DNA from: Bryobacterales bacterium
GTDB taxonomy: Bacteria > Acidobacteriota > Terriglobia > Bryobacterales > Bryobacteraceae
Assembly (NCBI GenBank): GCA_020854055.1
Contig: JADZGD010000150.1
Location: forward strand, 1-52,763
Direction: 5' to 3'
DNA length: 52,763 bases
Made by a program: the position numbers and the translations under genes. Shown piece by piece: positions 1 to 8,747 of the stretch. Within the stretch, counting starts at the first letter, position 1, and each line of letters begins with the position of its first letter. The notes beneath the pieces were generated by a model, which made no database searches, was not told the DNA's origin, and saw only the letters and a program-made list of their open reading frames with translations.

Positions 1-2591
1 ACATCGGTGCGTCCTTTGCGCTGGATGAAGCGCGGCAGATCGCGGTGTTCGCCGGTTACCGCGTCCCAGAGTTCGGGCTGCCGCCCGCTCACCCGGAAGC
101 CGACGGTGACCGTTGCCGGATCGTCGCTCTGGTGCGACAAAAAGTAGATATCCCCTTCGGACGCCGAGCGGTGCGTCCAGGGAAAGCCGGCACGCCTGAT
201 TCCGGTAAGGTCCTCTTCTATCTTCAGTTGCCGGAGCACTCCACGCAGATCATCGGAGGAAAAGACCCGGTTCTTGCCATTCCAGACCTCGGCAGCCAGT
301 TTCTTCACCTCGGCGTCGCAGGCCGGATAGTTTTCCAGGCTTGGTGAACGTTTGGGCGCCGGGCCTGCAATTGCTCCACCGGCACGCGCCAGTTCCAGGA
401 GTTTAGCCAGCAGTTGCGGACGCATGGTCTCCAACTCAGGCAGCAGCAGCAGGCCGTAGCTGGTGCCGTCCGGCAAAACGAAGCGGCCGTTTTTTACCGA
501 GAGGCGCTTCTCGATCACCTCGGCATTGATGTAATCAAATGAGTAGCCCTCGGGAATCTCCGGGTTTTCGGGCCCGGTCATCTTCGGTGCGTCTTCTCCG
601 ATGAAGTAGGCGATATCGGCCACATTGCGCCCCTGCTGGAGCAGGAAGTGCGTTCGCCGCAGGTATCGGATCCAGTCCTGCGCCTGCCCGAACCATGTGT
701 TCAGGCGGTTGAACTCGGTTCCGAACCAGGCCGAGATGCCCGGCTCGCGGTTCTCGAAGGGCTGGTGAATGTAAACGTGCAGCACGAAATGGTTGATGCC
801 CTGCGCGGTCGCCCAATCGCCGCGCGGCCGCAGAATCCAGGGCGTGGATTGCCATGCCGGGCCACCCGTAAACGCCTCCGCCGAGACGATTGGTTTACCG
901 TAGATGTGCGCGGCTGAAGCGGCCGCGCGCAGTTCGGTGCTGCCCAGCCCTTGGCCCGCCCAGAACTCCCCGCCGATGTCGTCCGATTGGCCGCCGTACT
1001 GGAGAAACTCGCCAGGGTAGCCCCAATGGCCGTAATTTTCCAGCCAGAGCCGCAATCCGTGCTCGGCCGCAGTCTGCCGCAGCCCACCGACATAGTCGTA
1101 CGATATGCGGTCGGCCACCATGCGCCGCAAATCCCAGAGAAAACGGTCGGAGGCATCGGCGCTATTGACAATGCGTCCTGTCAGCACGGGCAGCCAGGGC
1201 AGGGGATTGTAGCCGTAGCGCGTCTCAAAATCGGCCGCCATGCCATTGGTCCAGTTTTGCGCTCCCGTTTCGTAGCTGTCGGCAATCACATGCCCCATCC
1301 CGCTCCGCTCTTGGGGCGTCAGGCGCGCCAGCAACTTGCCTACATGCTGGTCGAAATGATAGCGGGCAAGGCTGCGATTCATCTTGTCGATTTCGAGGCC
1401 GGTGGCTTCGGGCGCGGCCGGCGCGTTGGTGACTCCGGTAGGCGTCATGCCCAGCCGCAGCACAATCCATTCACCGGCCGGCGCATCCCATTCGAGGGTG
1501 CCATCGGGCTTCATCCGCGAAGTAAGATCCCGTACCGCGCTCCGGTCGATAGCCAGCCCTTTCTCGCGATCCTCGGCTTGCGGCGGCCACAGGTAGGCGT
1601 CCCATCGCTGGGTAGGTGTCTGCCACATTTTGCCCAGTTGCTTTTCTACGTACCGCTCCAGGCGCGCGGCGCCGCTCAGATCAATCTCGGCAAAGCCGGA
1701 GCCCGGCTTCACGGTGCCGGAAAATAGAAGGCGGAACCGGCGAGCCGTAATAGCGGGAAAAGCCACCGCGACGGGGCCGTATGGCATCGGCCCAACATTC
1801 GTATTAGGGTTGCTGCGGTCGAAGCCGAACCTCTTGATTGTGGCAAAAGTGCCGGGCGTGGCTTCGGCTTGCAACTCCACTTCCGTGCGGAATGGGTGAT
1901 GTGAAGGGTAGAGAGTCAGGCTGCGGGCGGTGAATGGTTTATCGACGGAGAGATCCACCTGCCACTTGCTGCCGGCAAGCGGGCATTCGGTGTCCATTCT
2001 GCCGTCGAACATCCGTTGGACGGCGGGCGCGGCGGGAGTCGCGGCAACCGCCGGAGCATGACGCCAGATGCCGTCGCTATCCGATTGCGGAGCCGGAAAC
2101 GCCAATGTGACGATATCCTGGAAGTGTTCGGCCGGCGCCGGCAGTTTGCCGCGGAAAGCCTGCGGCCCCTTCAGCCGCGTCTGGGAGAAGGTCACAAATC
2201 GCATCGCCTGGTCCGGTTTCACCCACGGTCCGCCGGATTGGCTCCAGCCCGGGCAGTTGAACATGCCCACCCTGACTCCTACGCGCCCGCCCTCGCGGAT
2301 GGCGTGCTGGATCATTGCCCACCACTCCGGGGTCAGCACCTTTACCTGGCCGCGTGAGTCCTGATTCACGTCCACGTTGCCGATGAATGCCTCGCCGATG
2401 CCGGCGCGCGCCATCGACTCCAGGTCGCGCGTGATCCCCTCGCGCGAGATGTTGCCGCTGATCCAATACCAGTAGACGGCGGGCTTGGTCCCCACGGGAG
2501 GATTTAGAAAGCCCCGATCCCAGTCGGAAGCCGGGCTCGGAACGGCAGCCAGAAGTAACAGCAGAGCGGAGACTAAACGCAGGGGGATCAT
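1..2591 (-). CDS. GH106-type alpha-L-rhamnosidase, C-terminus beyond left edge
   Basis: This frame is open from an ATG at 2591 to the window edge (863 codons), so the C-terminus is missing; the family usually runs to about 1000-1100 residues. It begins with a signal peptide (LVSALLLLLAAVPSPAS), then the hallmark YWYWISGNISREGITRDLE and a GIGEAFIGNV stretch typical of GH106 N-termini. Further in are LWLENYGHWGYPGEF, SAEAFTGG, HFVLHVYIHQP and IAYFIGEDAP, all familiar from the GH106 (Glyco_hydro_106) fold. The family removes terminal alpha-L-rhamnose from plant polysaccharides such as rhamnogalacturonan, and export to the periplasm is predicted. It is transcribed divergently from the Fur-like gene at 2688 across 96 bp. 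Substrate is inferred from family only. Confidence 0.85.
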   Translation of the reverse strand, partial: MIPLRLVSALLLLLAAVPSPASDWDRGFLNPPVGTKPAVYWYWISGNISREGITRDLESMARAGIGEAFIGNVDVNQDSRGQVKVLTPEWWAMIQHAIREGGRVGVRVGMFNCPGWSQSGGPWVKPDQAMRFVTFSQTRLKGPQAFRGKLPAPAEHFQDIVTLAFPAPQSDSDGIWRHAPAVAATPAAPAVQRMFDGRMDTECPLAGSKWQVDLSVDKPFTARSLTLYPSHHPFRTEVELQAEATPGTFATIKRFGFDRSNPNTNVGPMPYGPVAVAFPAITARRFRLLFSGTVKPGSGFAEIDLSGAARLERYVEKQLGKMWQTPTQRWDAYLWPPQAEDREKGLAIDRSAVRDLTSRMKPDGTLEWDAPAGEWIVLRLGMTPTGVTNAPAAPEATGLEIDKMNRSLARYHFDQHVGKLLARLTPQERSGMGHVIADSYETGAQNWTNGMAADFETRYGYNPLPWLPVLTGRIVNSADASDRFLWDLRRMVADRISYDYVGGLRQTAAEHGLRLWLENYGHWGYPGEFLQYGGQSDDIGGEFWAGQGLGSTELRAAASAAHIYGKPIVSAEAFTGGPAWQSTPWILRPRGDWATAQGINHFVLHVYIHQPFENREPGISAWFGTEFNRLNTWFGQAQDWIRYLRRTHFLLQQGRNVADIAYFIGEDAPKMTGPENPEIPEGYSFDYINAEVIEKRLSVKNGRFVLPDGTSYGLLLLPELETMRPQLLAKLLELARAGGAIAGPAPKRSPSLENYPACDAEVKKLAAEVWNGKNRVFSSDDLRGVLRQLKIEEDLTGIRRAGFPWTHRSASEGDIYFLSHQSDDPATVTVGFRVSGRQPELWDAVTGEHRDLPRFIQRKGRTD

Positions 2592-2651
2592 AACCTCTCA
2601 TCATAACTTGGATTCCGTGGCCGGCCGGCCTTTGAAAGCTTTTAGAGAGCG

Positions 2652-2685
2652 TTGACAAATCATTGCGGATGCAATAACATTGCAT
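2652..2685 (+). promoter_or_regulatory. Promoter and 17-bp palindromic operator of the Fur/PerR-like gene
   Basis: TTGACA (2652-2657), 17 bp, then TAACAT (2675-2680) make a good sigma-70-like promoter. A perfect 7-3-7 palindrome, ATGCAATAACATTGCAT (2669-2685), covers the -10 hexamer and ends two bases before the ATG at 2688. The expected transcription start falls at about the start codon, so the mRNA is probably leaderless. A Fur-family protein bound here would block its own promoter; autoregulation is inferred. Confidence 0.65.
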
Positions 2686-2687
2686 AA

Positions 2688-3173
2688 ATGAGTAAGAGAA
2701 GTGGCGCGATGCCGGAAGCCGATATCGAGAGAATCTGCCGCCAGCACTCCCTGCCGCTGACCGCGCAACGCCGGATCGTATTGCAGGCGCTATCCTTGCG
2801 GCCTACCCATCCCACGGTGGACGATCTCTGGTCCGACGTGCGCCAGGCCATGCCGGAGATCTCGCGTACCACGGTCTACCGGATTCTGGAGACATTTGCC
2901 CACCTGGGAGTGATCCGTAAAGTCGGCCATCCCGATTCGGCGGCCCGCTACGAGAGCCGGACCAGCCGCCATCATCATCTATTGTGCCTGCAATGCGGCC
3001 GCATGGAGGATTTGGATGATGCTTCACTGGACACCATCAGACTTCCGGGCCTGAAAACCGGCTTTCAGATTGAGGACTATTCGATACAGTTTCGAGGTTT
3101 GTGTTCGCGATGCTCCGCTCCAGCCAAGCCACGGCTGAAACGGCGCAAGACAGCAGGCAGGACAAAAGCGTAG
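2688..3173 (+). CDS. Fur-family regulator, PerR-like, upstream of catalase
   Basis: 161 residues in the Fur fold: N-terminal winged helix (about 10-85, with SRTTVYRILETF as recognition helix), then a dimerisation domain with the His cluster HHH at 95-97 and two structural CxxC zinc sites (C100/C103, C139/C142). Fur-family proteins sense iron, zinc, manganese or peroxide. Location 16 nt upstream of a catalase in the same direction argues for a PerR-type peroxide sensor. The basic tail (about 145-161, Lys/Arg rich) is longer than usual. The start at 2688 gives full family alignment, but no Shine-Dalgarno precedes it, fitting a leaderless transcript. PerR rather than Fur/Zur is inferred from context. 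Confidence 0.88.
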   Translation: MSKRSGAMPEADIERICRQHSLPLTAQRRIVLQALSLRPTHPTVDDLWSDVRQAMPEISRTTVYRILETFAHLGVIRKVGHPDSAARYESRTSRHHHLLCLQCGRMEDLDDASLDTIRLPGLKTGFQIEDYSIQFRGLCSRCSAPAKPRLKRRKTAGRTKA

Positions 3174-3189
3174 ATACAGGAGCAGTCAT

Positions 3190-4668
3190 ATGGATAACAA
3201 GAAGTTGACTACGGCCGCCGGTGCTCCGGTGACCGACAACCAGAACATCATGACCGCCGGACGCCGCGGCCCGGCCCTTCTTCAGGACGTTTGGTACCTG
3301 GAGAAACTGGCGCACTTCGACCGGGAAGTGATTCCGGAGCGCCGCATGCACGCCAAGGGCTCCGGAGCCTTCGGGACGTTCACCGTAACTCACGACATTA
3401 CAAAGTACACCAAGGCGGAGATTTTCTCCGCCGTTGGCAACAAGACGGATTTATTCGCACGATTTTCCACGGTTGCCGGCGAGCGTGGCGCCGCCGATGC
3501 CGAGCGTGACATTCGCGGCTTCGCCGTCAAGTTTTATACCGGGCAGGGCAACTGGGACCTGGTGGGCAATAACACGCCAGTCTTCTTCCTGCGCGACCCG
3601 ATGAAATTTCCCGACTTGAACCACGCCGTAAAGCGCGACCCTCGAACCGGGTTGCGTAGCGCCCGTAACAACTGGGACTTCTGGACATCGCTACCAGAAG
3701 CGCTGCACCAGGTCACCATTACCATGAGCGAGCGTGGCATTCCGTACTCCTACCGCCACATGCATGGATTCGGAAGCCATACGTTCAGCTTCATCAACGC
3801 GGCTAACGAGCGCTTCTGGGTGAAGTTCCATCTGGAGACGCAGCAGGGAATCAGGAACCTGACTGACGAAGAAGCCGAAGCGCTGGTTGGCAAGGATCGC
3901 GAAAGCCATGGCCGCGACCTCTACGAGGCGATCGAACGCGGTGAGTTCCCCCGCTGGAAGATGAAGGTCCAGGTCATGCCGGAGAAAGACGCGGCCACCT
4001 GTCCCTACAACCCATTTGACCTGACCAAGGTGTGGTTCCATGCCGACTATCCGCTCATCGAGGTGGGCGTGATGGAACTCAACCGGAACCCGGAGAATTA
4101 CTTTGCCGAAGTGGAGCAGGCAGCGTTTAACCCGGCGAATATCGTTCCCGGAATCGGCTTCTCTCCGGACAAGATGCTCCAGGGGCGGCTGTTCTCCTAC
4201 GGTGACGCCCAGCGTTACCGGCTTGGCATCAACCACATGAGCATTCCAGTCAATGCCCCGCGCTGCCCGGTCCACAGCTATCACCGCGACGGCGCAATGC
4301 GCGTTGACGGCAACAGCGGCGGCACGCTCGGCTACGAGCCCAACAGCTATGGCGAATGGCGGCAACAGGAAGAGTTCGCCGAGCCGCCGCTCAGTCTGGA
4401 GGGCGCCGCAGCTCATTGGAGCCACCGCGAGGATGACGACTATTACTCGCAGCCCGGCAAACTTTTCCGCCTGATGCGGCCCGGACAACGGAAGGCGCTG
4501 TTTGAAAATACGGCTCGCGCGATGGGCGATGCGCCACGGGAAATCAAATTGCGGCACATCGGCAACTGCTCCAAAGCCGACCCGGCGTATGGAGAAGGTG
4601 TAGCCACCGCGCTCGGTATCGCAATGAGCGAAGCGGAGGCGGGCGCCGGGATCGCCGCAAAATCCTAG
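3190..4668 (+). CDS. katA: Monofunctional haem catalase (KatA type)
   Basis: 492 residues, the usual size of small-subunit (clade 3) catalases. It disproportionates hydrogen peroxide to water and oxygen. Visible landmarks: distal His54 in RRMHAKGSGAFGTF, distal Asn in DLVGNNTPVFFLRDP (about 127), the YRHMHGFGSHTFSF core, and the proximal haem ligand Tyr337 in RLFSYGDAQRYRLG. An AGGAG precedes the ATG at 3190. It lies 16 nt after the PerR-like gene and is probably co-transcribed and peroxide-controlled. Its stop codon overlaps the stop of the convergent TonB receptor gene in a shared CTAG. Confidence 0.96.
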   Translation: MDNKKLTTAAGAPVTDNQNIMTAGRRGPALLQDVWYLEKLAHFDREVIPERRMHAKGSGAFGTFTVTHDITKYTKAEIFSAVGNKTDLFARFSTVAGERGAADAERDIRGFAVKFYTGQGNWDLVGNNTPVFFLRDPMKFPDLNHAVKRDPRTGLRSARNNWDFWTSLPEALHQVTITMSERGIPYSYRHMHGFGSHTFSFINAANERFWVKFHLETQQGIRNLTDEEAEALVGKDRESHGRDLYEAIERGEFPRWKMKVQVMPEKDAATCPYNPFDLTKVWFHADYPLIEVGVMELNRNPENYFAEVEQAAFNPANIVPGIGFSPDKMLQGRLFSYGDAQRYRLGINHMSIPVNAPRCPVHSYHRDGAMRVDGNSGGTLGYEPNSYGEWRQQEEFAEPPLSLEGAAAHWSHREDDDYYSQPGKLFRLMRPGQRKALFENTARAMGDAPREIKLRHIGNCSKADPAYGEGVATALGIAMSEAEAGAGIAAKS

Positions 4669-7040
4669 AACCTGGCGACTAACGCGAGCCGGATGGAACG
4701 CGGTGCGCCCGGCGAGATATTGGTATTGCTGTCGGCGTTGAGAAAATACCGCTGGTTGAACAGGTTTTCAACGTTCGCCTGAAAGCGCATCTTTTCCGTC
4801 AACGACAGGAAAATCGCTCCATCCGCGCGCGCGTATCCCGGCAGGTTGACCGTGTTATCGATTCCGGCGAACATGTCGGAGCGGTTCAGGACACCGAGTC
4901 CGAAGCCAACCCGGGGGTGGACCCTGTAGTTATTCCAGAGCGAGAAACTGTTGTGTGGAACCTGCGCTACCTGCGCGCCGGCGCGGGCCGATGCGGTGGC
5001 GCTGGTGACAAACGCATCCTGGTAGGCGTATCCGCCGGCGACGGTCCACGCCGGTGTGACCATTCCATTGACGCCCACTTCGAAACCATTGGTCCGCTGG
5101 CTGCCGGTTTGCAGAATTCGGGTGGGATCATTCGGGTCGATGGACCGCGTGTTGGTGCGGTTCAACCGGTAGACGGAGGTTGTCACGAAGAGACGGCGGG
5201 TGGCATCCCACTTCACTCCGGCTTCGTAGTTGGTGAACTTCTCCGGCTTCACCTGCTGGGTAATCGTAGTTAGCGATGCAAACTGGTCGCCGGAACTGGG
5301 CAGGTAGGAAACGCTGTAGCTGGTGTAGATGGAGATTTCCCCAGCCGGCTTGAAGACGAGTCCAGCGCGTGGAGAAAGCAGGTTGTCAATACGGCGAAGC
5401 CGCTCCGTAGTGCGGTTGTTGAGGTACTGCAGGTCAAAGTGATCGAAACGCAACCCGGCGACCACCTGGACATGCCGGGACAGGTCGATCTGATCCTGGA
5501 CATAGCCGGCGCTCACGGTAGCGGCGATGTGATTGTTGGCGTCGGTCGCACTCTGCCGGAAGATGGTTGGCGTGCTGATGACCGGATCGAGGTAGGGAAC
5601 CTGGATCACCGTCGCCGTGTTGTTGAAGTAGCCCGTGTTGCGGAAGTTGTCGGTCACCTGGCGTCCGGCATCGAAGCCCGCCAGCAGAGTATGACGAAAC
5701 CTCCCGGTGGATGCCGTATAGGTGGCGTACGTCTGGTTGAAAATGTTGAACCGGTTGGTCGCGTTATTGTACGCGCGGAGATCGGTCAGTGTCTTAGCGG
5801 CGTTCACGACGCCCGGAACGAAATTCTGGTAACCGCGGTCGTAGTTGCCGAACAGCGTGCGGTTGTGAAGATCGAAGCCGCCCACCTGATGCTCCACGGT
5901 GACTGAACCGATGTTCACCAGCGCTCGAACGTGGCTATCGTTGGGGTCGCCGTAGAAAGTCGAGATTGGAACATCGGCCGGCCGGCCCTGAAACGAAGTA
6001 ATTCCGCGGTCGGCCATGCGGTAGTCCTGGAAGTGTTCATAGCCCAGCGTGATTTGGGTTTGGCGACCGGCGACGATCGACATGGTCGGGTTGACACCAT
6101 AGCGCTCCAGGTTGACGAAGTCCCGAAAGCTGTTGGAAGCCTCGTAAACTCCGTTCAGCCGGAAAGCCAGGCGGTTACCAACCGGCTGGTCGAAGTCGGT
6201 GGTGAACCGCCTATCGGCGAATGAGCCGCCATCCACGGTGATCTCGCGCAACGGCACGAACCCGGCTTCCTTGGTGACCCGGTTGACCACCCCGCCTCCA
6301 CCTCCGCGGCCGAAGATCATTGCGTTGGGTCCCTTCAGGACCTCAATGCGGTCCGCGTTGTAGAGATCACGGTAATACTGCACGTCGTCGCGAATGCCGT
6401 CGAGAAAGAAATCGGCAGAGGAACTGTTTCCGCGAATCACGACCTGGTCGCGATTGTTCTCGCCTTGATGTGAGGTGACGCCGGGCACATAGTTGACGAC
6501 GTCGGCTATGCTCATCATGAGTTGATCCTGCATCAACTGACGGGTCACGACGCTGACCGACTGAGGCACGTCTCGCAGCGGGGTCAAAGTCTTCGTGGCA
6601 CTGCTGATGGACGGCTCCACGTAGTCCGGAGCCGCCGATTCGGTCACCGTGACGGTGTAATTTTTCGGCGCGAGTTGTAATACGAATTCGTATGTTTGCG
6701 CCGGCCCGGCGAGCAGGCGTACGGACTTCGACTCCTTCTTGAATCCATCGGCGGTGACGTCGATCGTGTACTTGCCGGCGTCGAGCGGAAGCGAAAACTC
6801 CCCATTCTGTCCGCTGATGGCCGATGAACGGGGATGCGGTCCGTCGGGGATGGCGAGGATCCGCGCGCCGGCGATCGGAGCACCCGTCGGGTCAAGCACC
6901 TTTCCGCGCACCACCCCGGTGTCCTCCGAGGGATTCGCAATCTGGCCGTTGGCCAGCGGCGCCAGGGCGCCAAATAGCAACACTGTTAACGCGAAAGCGG
7001 TCGATATTAGAGCTCGGATCGGTGAGCCATTGTCTGCCAT
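4665..7040 (-). CDS. TonB-dependent siderophore-type outer-membrane receptor
   Basis: 791 residues from the ATG at 7040, which has AGAGAGGA nine bases upstream; an in-frame upstream start at 7121 would bury the signal peptide. Order: signal peptide (RALISTAFALTVLLFGALAP...NGQ), a carboxypeptidase-regulatory-like beta domain (about 40-115, VVRGKVLDPTGAPIAGARI), the TonB plug (about 145-260, DVPQSVSVVTRQLMQDQ, FFLDGIRDD), and a 22-strand-type barrel ending in Phe (LALVARF). The plug signatures match the TonB siderophore receptor family. It follows a Fur-family gene on the same strand by 144 bp, so iron or other metal control is likely. The transported ligand cannot be read from sequence. Confidence 0.9.
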   Translation of the reverse strand: MADNGSPIRALISTAFALTVLLFGALAPLANGQIANPSEDTGVVRGKVLDPTGAPIAGARILAIPDGPHPRSSAISGQNGEFSLPLDAGKYTIDVTADGFKKESKSVRLLAGPAQTYEFVLQLAPKNYTVTVTESAAPDYVEPSISSATKTLTPLRDVPQSVSVVTRQLMQDQLMMSIADVVNYVPGVTSHQGENNRDQVVIRGNSSSADFFLDGIRDDVQYYRDLYNADRIEVLKGPNAMIFGRGGGGGVVNRVTKEAGFVPLREITVDGGSFADRRFTTDFDQPVGNRLAFRLNGVYEASNSFRDFVNLERYGVNPTMSIVAGRQTQITLGYEHFQDYRMADRGITSFQGRPADVPISTFYGDPNDSHVRALVNIGSVTVEHQVGGFDLHNRTLFGNYDRGYQNFVPGVVNAAKTLTDLRAYNNATNRFNIFNQTYATYTASTGRFRHTLLAGFDAGRQVTDNFRNTGYFNNTATVIQVPYLDPVISTPTIFRQSATDANNHIAATVSAGYVQDQIDLSRHVQVVAGLRFDHFDLQYLNNRTTERLRRIDNLLSPRAGLVFKPAGEISIYTSYSVSYLPSSGDQFASLTTITQQVKPEKFTNYEAGVKWDATRRLFVTTSVYRLNRTNTRSIDPNDPTRILQTGSQRTNGFEVGVNGMVTPAWTVAGGYAYQDAFVTSATASARAGAQVAQVPHNSFSLWNNYRVHPRVGFGLGVLNRSDMFAGIDNTVNLPGYARADGAIFLSLTEKMRFQANVENLFNQRYFLNADSNTNISPGAPRSIRLALVARF

Positions 7041-7184
7041 ATGATTCCTCTCTGTTTCCTCTCGCTTGAAAGCGGCGGCAGGCCCACCTAAGATGTAGGA
7101 GGGTCGCCGGCGCATGTGCATCGGCCTCCAGGTGCCGCGCGGTACGCTTCGCCAAAAGTCAGCCGCGCGGCGCCTTGATATTGT

Positions 7185-7694
7185 TCAGCAGTTCAAATTC
7201 TTTAAACTCTTACAACAGGTCTCTTCTCCGCACTCAATGGGAGTCCGTACCTGGGCGCAGCAGGAGCGGCAACGCCCGCCTACTTCCAGGCGGGTAACCC
7301 GGATGGTAAAGCCGTTTACGCGCGTAATCTCCTGTTTGAGACGTTCAAACAACGGGCTCGAAAACTCTTCCACCTTTCCACACTCGAAACATGCCAGATG
7401 AACGTGATCGACGTTTGTTCTGGCTTCGTAGAAGTGCTTTTCGCCGTTCAGGCGCATCAGGTCCAGTTCGTCAATCAGCCGCAACCTTTTCAAAAGTTCA
7501 ATCGTGCGATACACCGTTGCCCGATTGATCCCAGGGTCCCGCTGGCGCGCGCGCTCCAGCAGGGTGGCCGCATCCAGGTGGTCTTCGGATTCCTGTATCA
7601 GTTCGACAAGAACCTTGCGCTGCCCCGTCATGCGAACGCCGCGGCTTGACAGTTCCTGAAGCAACGAATAACGTTTCAAGCGATCAGGTTTCAT
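7185..7694 (-). CDS. Fur-family transcriptional regulator (second copy)
   Basis: 169 residues. Winged-helix region about 10-85 (GINRATVYRTIELLKR), then metal-site residues HFYE and the VDHVHLACFECGKVEEF block; zinc CxxC pairs at C102/C105 and C142/C145. The tail carries more cysteines (C146, C155, C160, C161, C169) than usual. Family members repress metal-uptake genes when metal is bound. The gene sits upstream of the TonB receptor on the same strand, so the receptor is the obvious target. It clearly differs from the 2688 paralogue, sharing only the family fold. Fur, Zur or Mur identity cannot be decided here. Confidence 0.9.
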   Translation of the reverse strand: MKPDRLKRYSLLQELSSRGVRMTGQRKVLVELIQESEDHLDAATLLERARQRDPGINRATVYRTIELLKRLRLIDELDLMRLNGEKHFYEARTNVDHVHLACFECGKVEEFSSPLFERLKQEITRVNGFTIRVTRLEVGGRCRSCCAQVRTPIECGEETCCKSLKNLNC

Positions 7695-7704
7695 CTTGCG
7701 ATTA

Positions 7705-7756
7705 GTTGCGACCGGGTCGCAACAGTCTTATATTTGATATTTGAATCAATTTGCAA
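7705..7756 (-). promoter_or_regulatory. Promoter and palindromic operator of the second Fur-family gene
   Basis: On the minus strand, TTGCAA (7751-7756), 18 bp, then TATAAG (7727-7732) form a plausible promoter with a start near 7720. A perfect 9-1-9 inverted repeat, GTTGCGACCGGGTCGCAAC (7705-7723), covers that start and ends 10 bp before the ATG at 7694. Its core, TTGCGA-N5-TCGCAA, has the same 6-5-6 spacing as the palindrome in front of the 2688 gene. Confidence 0.6.
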
Positions 7757-8005
7757 CTCGATGTCAACTGAAAAATCTTGACAAACTCCGCGGCGGGTTC
7801 GCAGGCCTTCTTGCGGCCGGCCTGGAACTGGGTGAAGATCATGAAGCCACGGCCCAGACGCAAACCGGCTGCGATTGGCAGGATCCATCGCCTATGGTCC
7901 GGGCCGCCGGGGCTGGTGGCGAACCCTGCGATACACCGGGCGTGAGAGGGCTGGGCAAGAGTAATAATGAGGTACGGCAGATTGCGTCCGCGGCGTTGAG
8001 ATCTC
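7757..8005. other. Gene-free stretch between the Fur-like and YwaF-like genes
   Basis: Beyond the divergent Fur promoter I see no convincing gene here. Open frames on both strands cross it, but none has a recognisable domain, a ribosome site, or a composition like the neighbours. A promoter for the 8006 gene must lie here; I could not pick one confidently. Confidence 0.4.
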
Positions 8006-8677
8006 ATGCATTTTCGCTTGTTCGGACCCGTACACTTGTCTATCATCGGGGCGATTCCCGCTCTAGCGGCTCTGCTGGCCGCGATTGGGAAACGCAACCG
8101 GGTGGCAGCCTCCGCGATCCGCGCCGGGCTCGGCATATTCCTGCTGGCCGATGGAGCGGCATGGTACGCCTACGGCTTTGTGGCGCAGGGCTGGAAATTT
8201 CCTGACGGGCTGCCGCTGCAACTGTCCGATTTCGTCCTGGTTTGTTCCGCCCTGGCGGCGCTGGCGTTATGGCCGGCGTGCTTCGAGTTTGCCTATTTCG
8301 GCGCGCTCGCCGGGGGCGGCATGGCGATTCTGACACCTGACCTGTGGGCTCCGCTCAGCTCTTACAGTAGTGTCTATTTCTTTTCGGCGCACGGCATCTC
8401 GATTGTGGCGGTGTTGTTTCTGATATGGAGCAAGCAACTGCGGCCGAGGCCGGGAGCGGCGTGGAGGACATTTCTGGCGATGCAGGTAATCGCCGTGGTG
8501 GTGGGTGCCTTCGACGGAGTATTCGGAACCAATTATATGTACCTACGGACCAAGCCGGCGCAGATCTCCTTGCTAACGTATCTGGGCCCATGGCCCGTCT
8601 ATATCGTCATGGCCGATGCGCTGGCATGGGTTCTGTTGTGGCTTCTGGCGCTTCCGTTCCGGACCTCCCGTGATTAG
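8006..8677 (+). CDS. YwaF/TIGR02206-like integral membrane protein
   Basis: 223 residues with about six or seven hydrophobic helices. The opening FRLFGPVHLSIIGAIPALAALLA and the internal LPLQLSDFVLVCSALA, and a late LLTYLGPWPVYI, match the TIGR02206 family of uncharacterised membrane proteins (Bacillus YwaF). No function is known for the family. It stands alone on the plus strand and converges on the CcmH-like gene. The ATG at 8006 has only a weak ribosome site. Family assignment comes from remembered signatures. Confidence 0.75.
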   Translation: MHFRLFGPVHLSIIGAIPALAALLAAIGKRNRVAASAIRAGLGIFLLADGAAWYAYGFVAQGWKFPDGLPLQLSDFVLVCSALAALALWPACFEFAYFGALAGGGMAILTPDLWAPLSSYSSVYFFSAHGISIVAVLFLIWSKQLRPRPGAAWRTFLAMQVIAVVVGAFDGVFGTNYMYLRTKPAQISLLTYLGPWPVYIVMADALAWVLLWLLALPFRTSRD

Positions 8678-8681
8678 GCCG

Positions 8682-8729
8682 GCCCGGCGGTTCACCCGGC
8701 GCCGGTTGGCCGATGGAATGCCGCCGGGC
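8682..8729. terminator. Inverted repeat between convergent genes
   Basis: GCCCGGCGG (8682-8690) pairs perfectly with CCGCCGGGC (8721-8729) across 30 nt that hold a further GC-rich fold. It starts just past the YwaF-like stop and faces the convergent CcmH-like stop at 8748. There is no T-run, so the terminator role is a guess. Confidence 0.35.
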
Positions 8730-8747
8730 TGAGGGCGATCTACGCCG

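Noticed and set aside
3691..4557. Long minus-strand frame opposite katA
   Set aside because: Shadow of the GC-rich catalase frame, no homology.
7702..8136. Minus-strand frame of 144 codons
   Set aside because: No domain, and it runs over the Fur operator and into the YwaF-like gene.
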